DNA from: Clostridiaceae bacterium
GTDB taxonomy: Bacteria; Bacillota; Clostridia; DSM-8532
Assembly: GCA_012728095.1 (NCBI GenBank)
Contig: JAAYFU010000019.1
Span: forward strand, 1 to 35,992
Reading direction: 5' to 3'
Length of the DNA: 35,992 nt
In this document: one piece after another, positions 35,871 to 35,992 of the stretch
Position numbering within the stretch: position 1 is the stretch's first letter
How the letters are laid out: each line of letters opens with the position of its first letter
Notes under the pieces: model-generated
The model's input: only the letters and a program-made list of their open reading frames with translations
Databases searched by the model: none
Told to the model about the DNA's origin: nothing
Translations under genes and position numbers: made by a program

Positions 35871-35992
35871 TTTATATAGGTCCCAGGCAATAACTCTACC
35901 TGTCTTTTATAATTATACCAACTTCCTGAGTAAATATTTAATCGTGCCGGCGAAATCAATTTTCTACTGCCCTGCTTGGAAGACAACATTTG
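35867..35992 (-). CDS. C-terminal fragment of an unidentified protein at the right edge
   Basis: An open - strand frame of 41 codons plus a TAA (35869-35867) running in from the right edge. It contains [18 protein letters not shown] and ends PGTYIN. It converges on the broken ABC gene with overlapping ends. I do not recognise it; being inserted against a truncated gene, it could be a transposase tail, but no DDE or other catalytic motif is in view. Confidence 0.35.
   Translation of the reverse strand, partial: QMLSSKQGSRKLISPARLNIYSGSWYNYKRQVELLPGTYIN

Noticed and set aside
1..35992. CRISPR array, prophage or rRNA
   Set aside because: No regularly spaced repeats, phage structural genes or rRNA sequence are seen on either strand.

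Overview
This window looks like a chromosomal segment of a spore-forming member of the Clostridia (Firmicutes). The clues are strong AGGAGG-type ribosome binding sites with several TTG starts, Firmicutes gene sets (trmFO, mltG-trmR-U32 peptidase, dnaE next to pfkA, ruvC standing alone, a TRAP regulator), a two-LysM GH18 cortex-lytic enzyme typical of spore coats, and lipoproteins. No phage, conjugative or CRISPR region is present. Most of it is housekeeping sequence read on the + strand; argH, argG, tRNA-Gln, ilvE, bioY and a pair of tiny membrane peptides are on the - strand. Assignment to genus level is not possible from the sequence alone.

Layout. 1-1109 (-): capsule/PGA-type CapA metallophosphatase, cut by the left edge. 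1355-2662: trmFO. 2793-7219: a lipoprotein membrane-fusion protein and an RND pump with overlapping ends. 7328-10304: typA and mltG, overlapping, closed by a terminator. 10377-12253: trmR and a TrhP-type U32 peptidase, the tRNA U34 hydroxylation/methylation pair. 12398-13377: zinc-ribbon coiled-coil protein and 5-formyl-THF cyclo-ligase. 13461-19896: dnaE, mtrB (TRAP), a DUF2007-like protein, pfkA, a hotdog thioesterase and pgsA. 20158-20420 (-): two tandem 33-39 residue membrane peptides with identical Cys-Cys-Asp tails. 20560-22887: a small membrane protein, cob(I)alamin adenosyltransferase and a secreted NodB-type deacetylase. 23145-23459: an unrecognised small helical protein. 23713-26399 (-): argGH with ARG-box-like operators. 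26593-27087: ruvC. 27194-27267 (-): tRNA-Gln(CTG). 27532-28590 (-): branched-chain aminotransferase. 28765-30045: SleL/YaaH-like cortex hydrolase. 30261-32420: a fusion of a PTS EIIC permease with a c-di-GMP phosphodiesterase (EAL) domain. 32435-32986 (-): bioY under a BirA-like operator. 33237-34013: SDR oxidoreductase. 34183-35328: lipoprotein with a trigger-factor-like FKBP domain. 35607-35870: ABC ATPase fragment that breaks off and meets an opposing unidentified ORF at the right edge, probably an insertion.

Regulation is unusually readable: good sigma-A-type promoters before typA, cobO, tRNA-Gln and bioY; nearly perfect hairpin terminators, several bidirectional; an ARG box matching the consensus TGNATWWWWATNCA; and a BirA-like inverted repeat covering the bioY -35. 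Intergenic gaps carry a dispersed element beginning TGTCATTCTGAG and ending in its inverted form.

The most interesting items are the EIIC-EAL fusion, the tandem tiny Cys-tailed membrane peptides, the TRAP protein lacking one lysine of its RNA-binding triad, and the structured gap before pfkA. I see no large undescribed multi-gene system.
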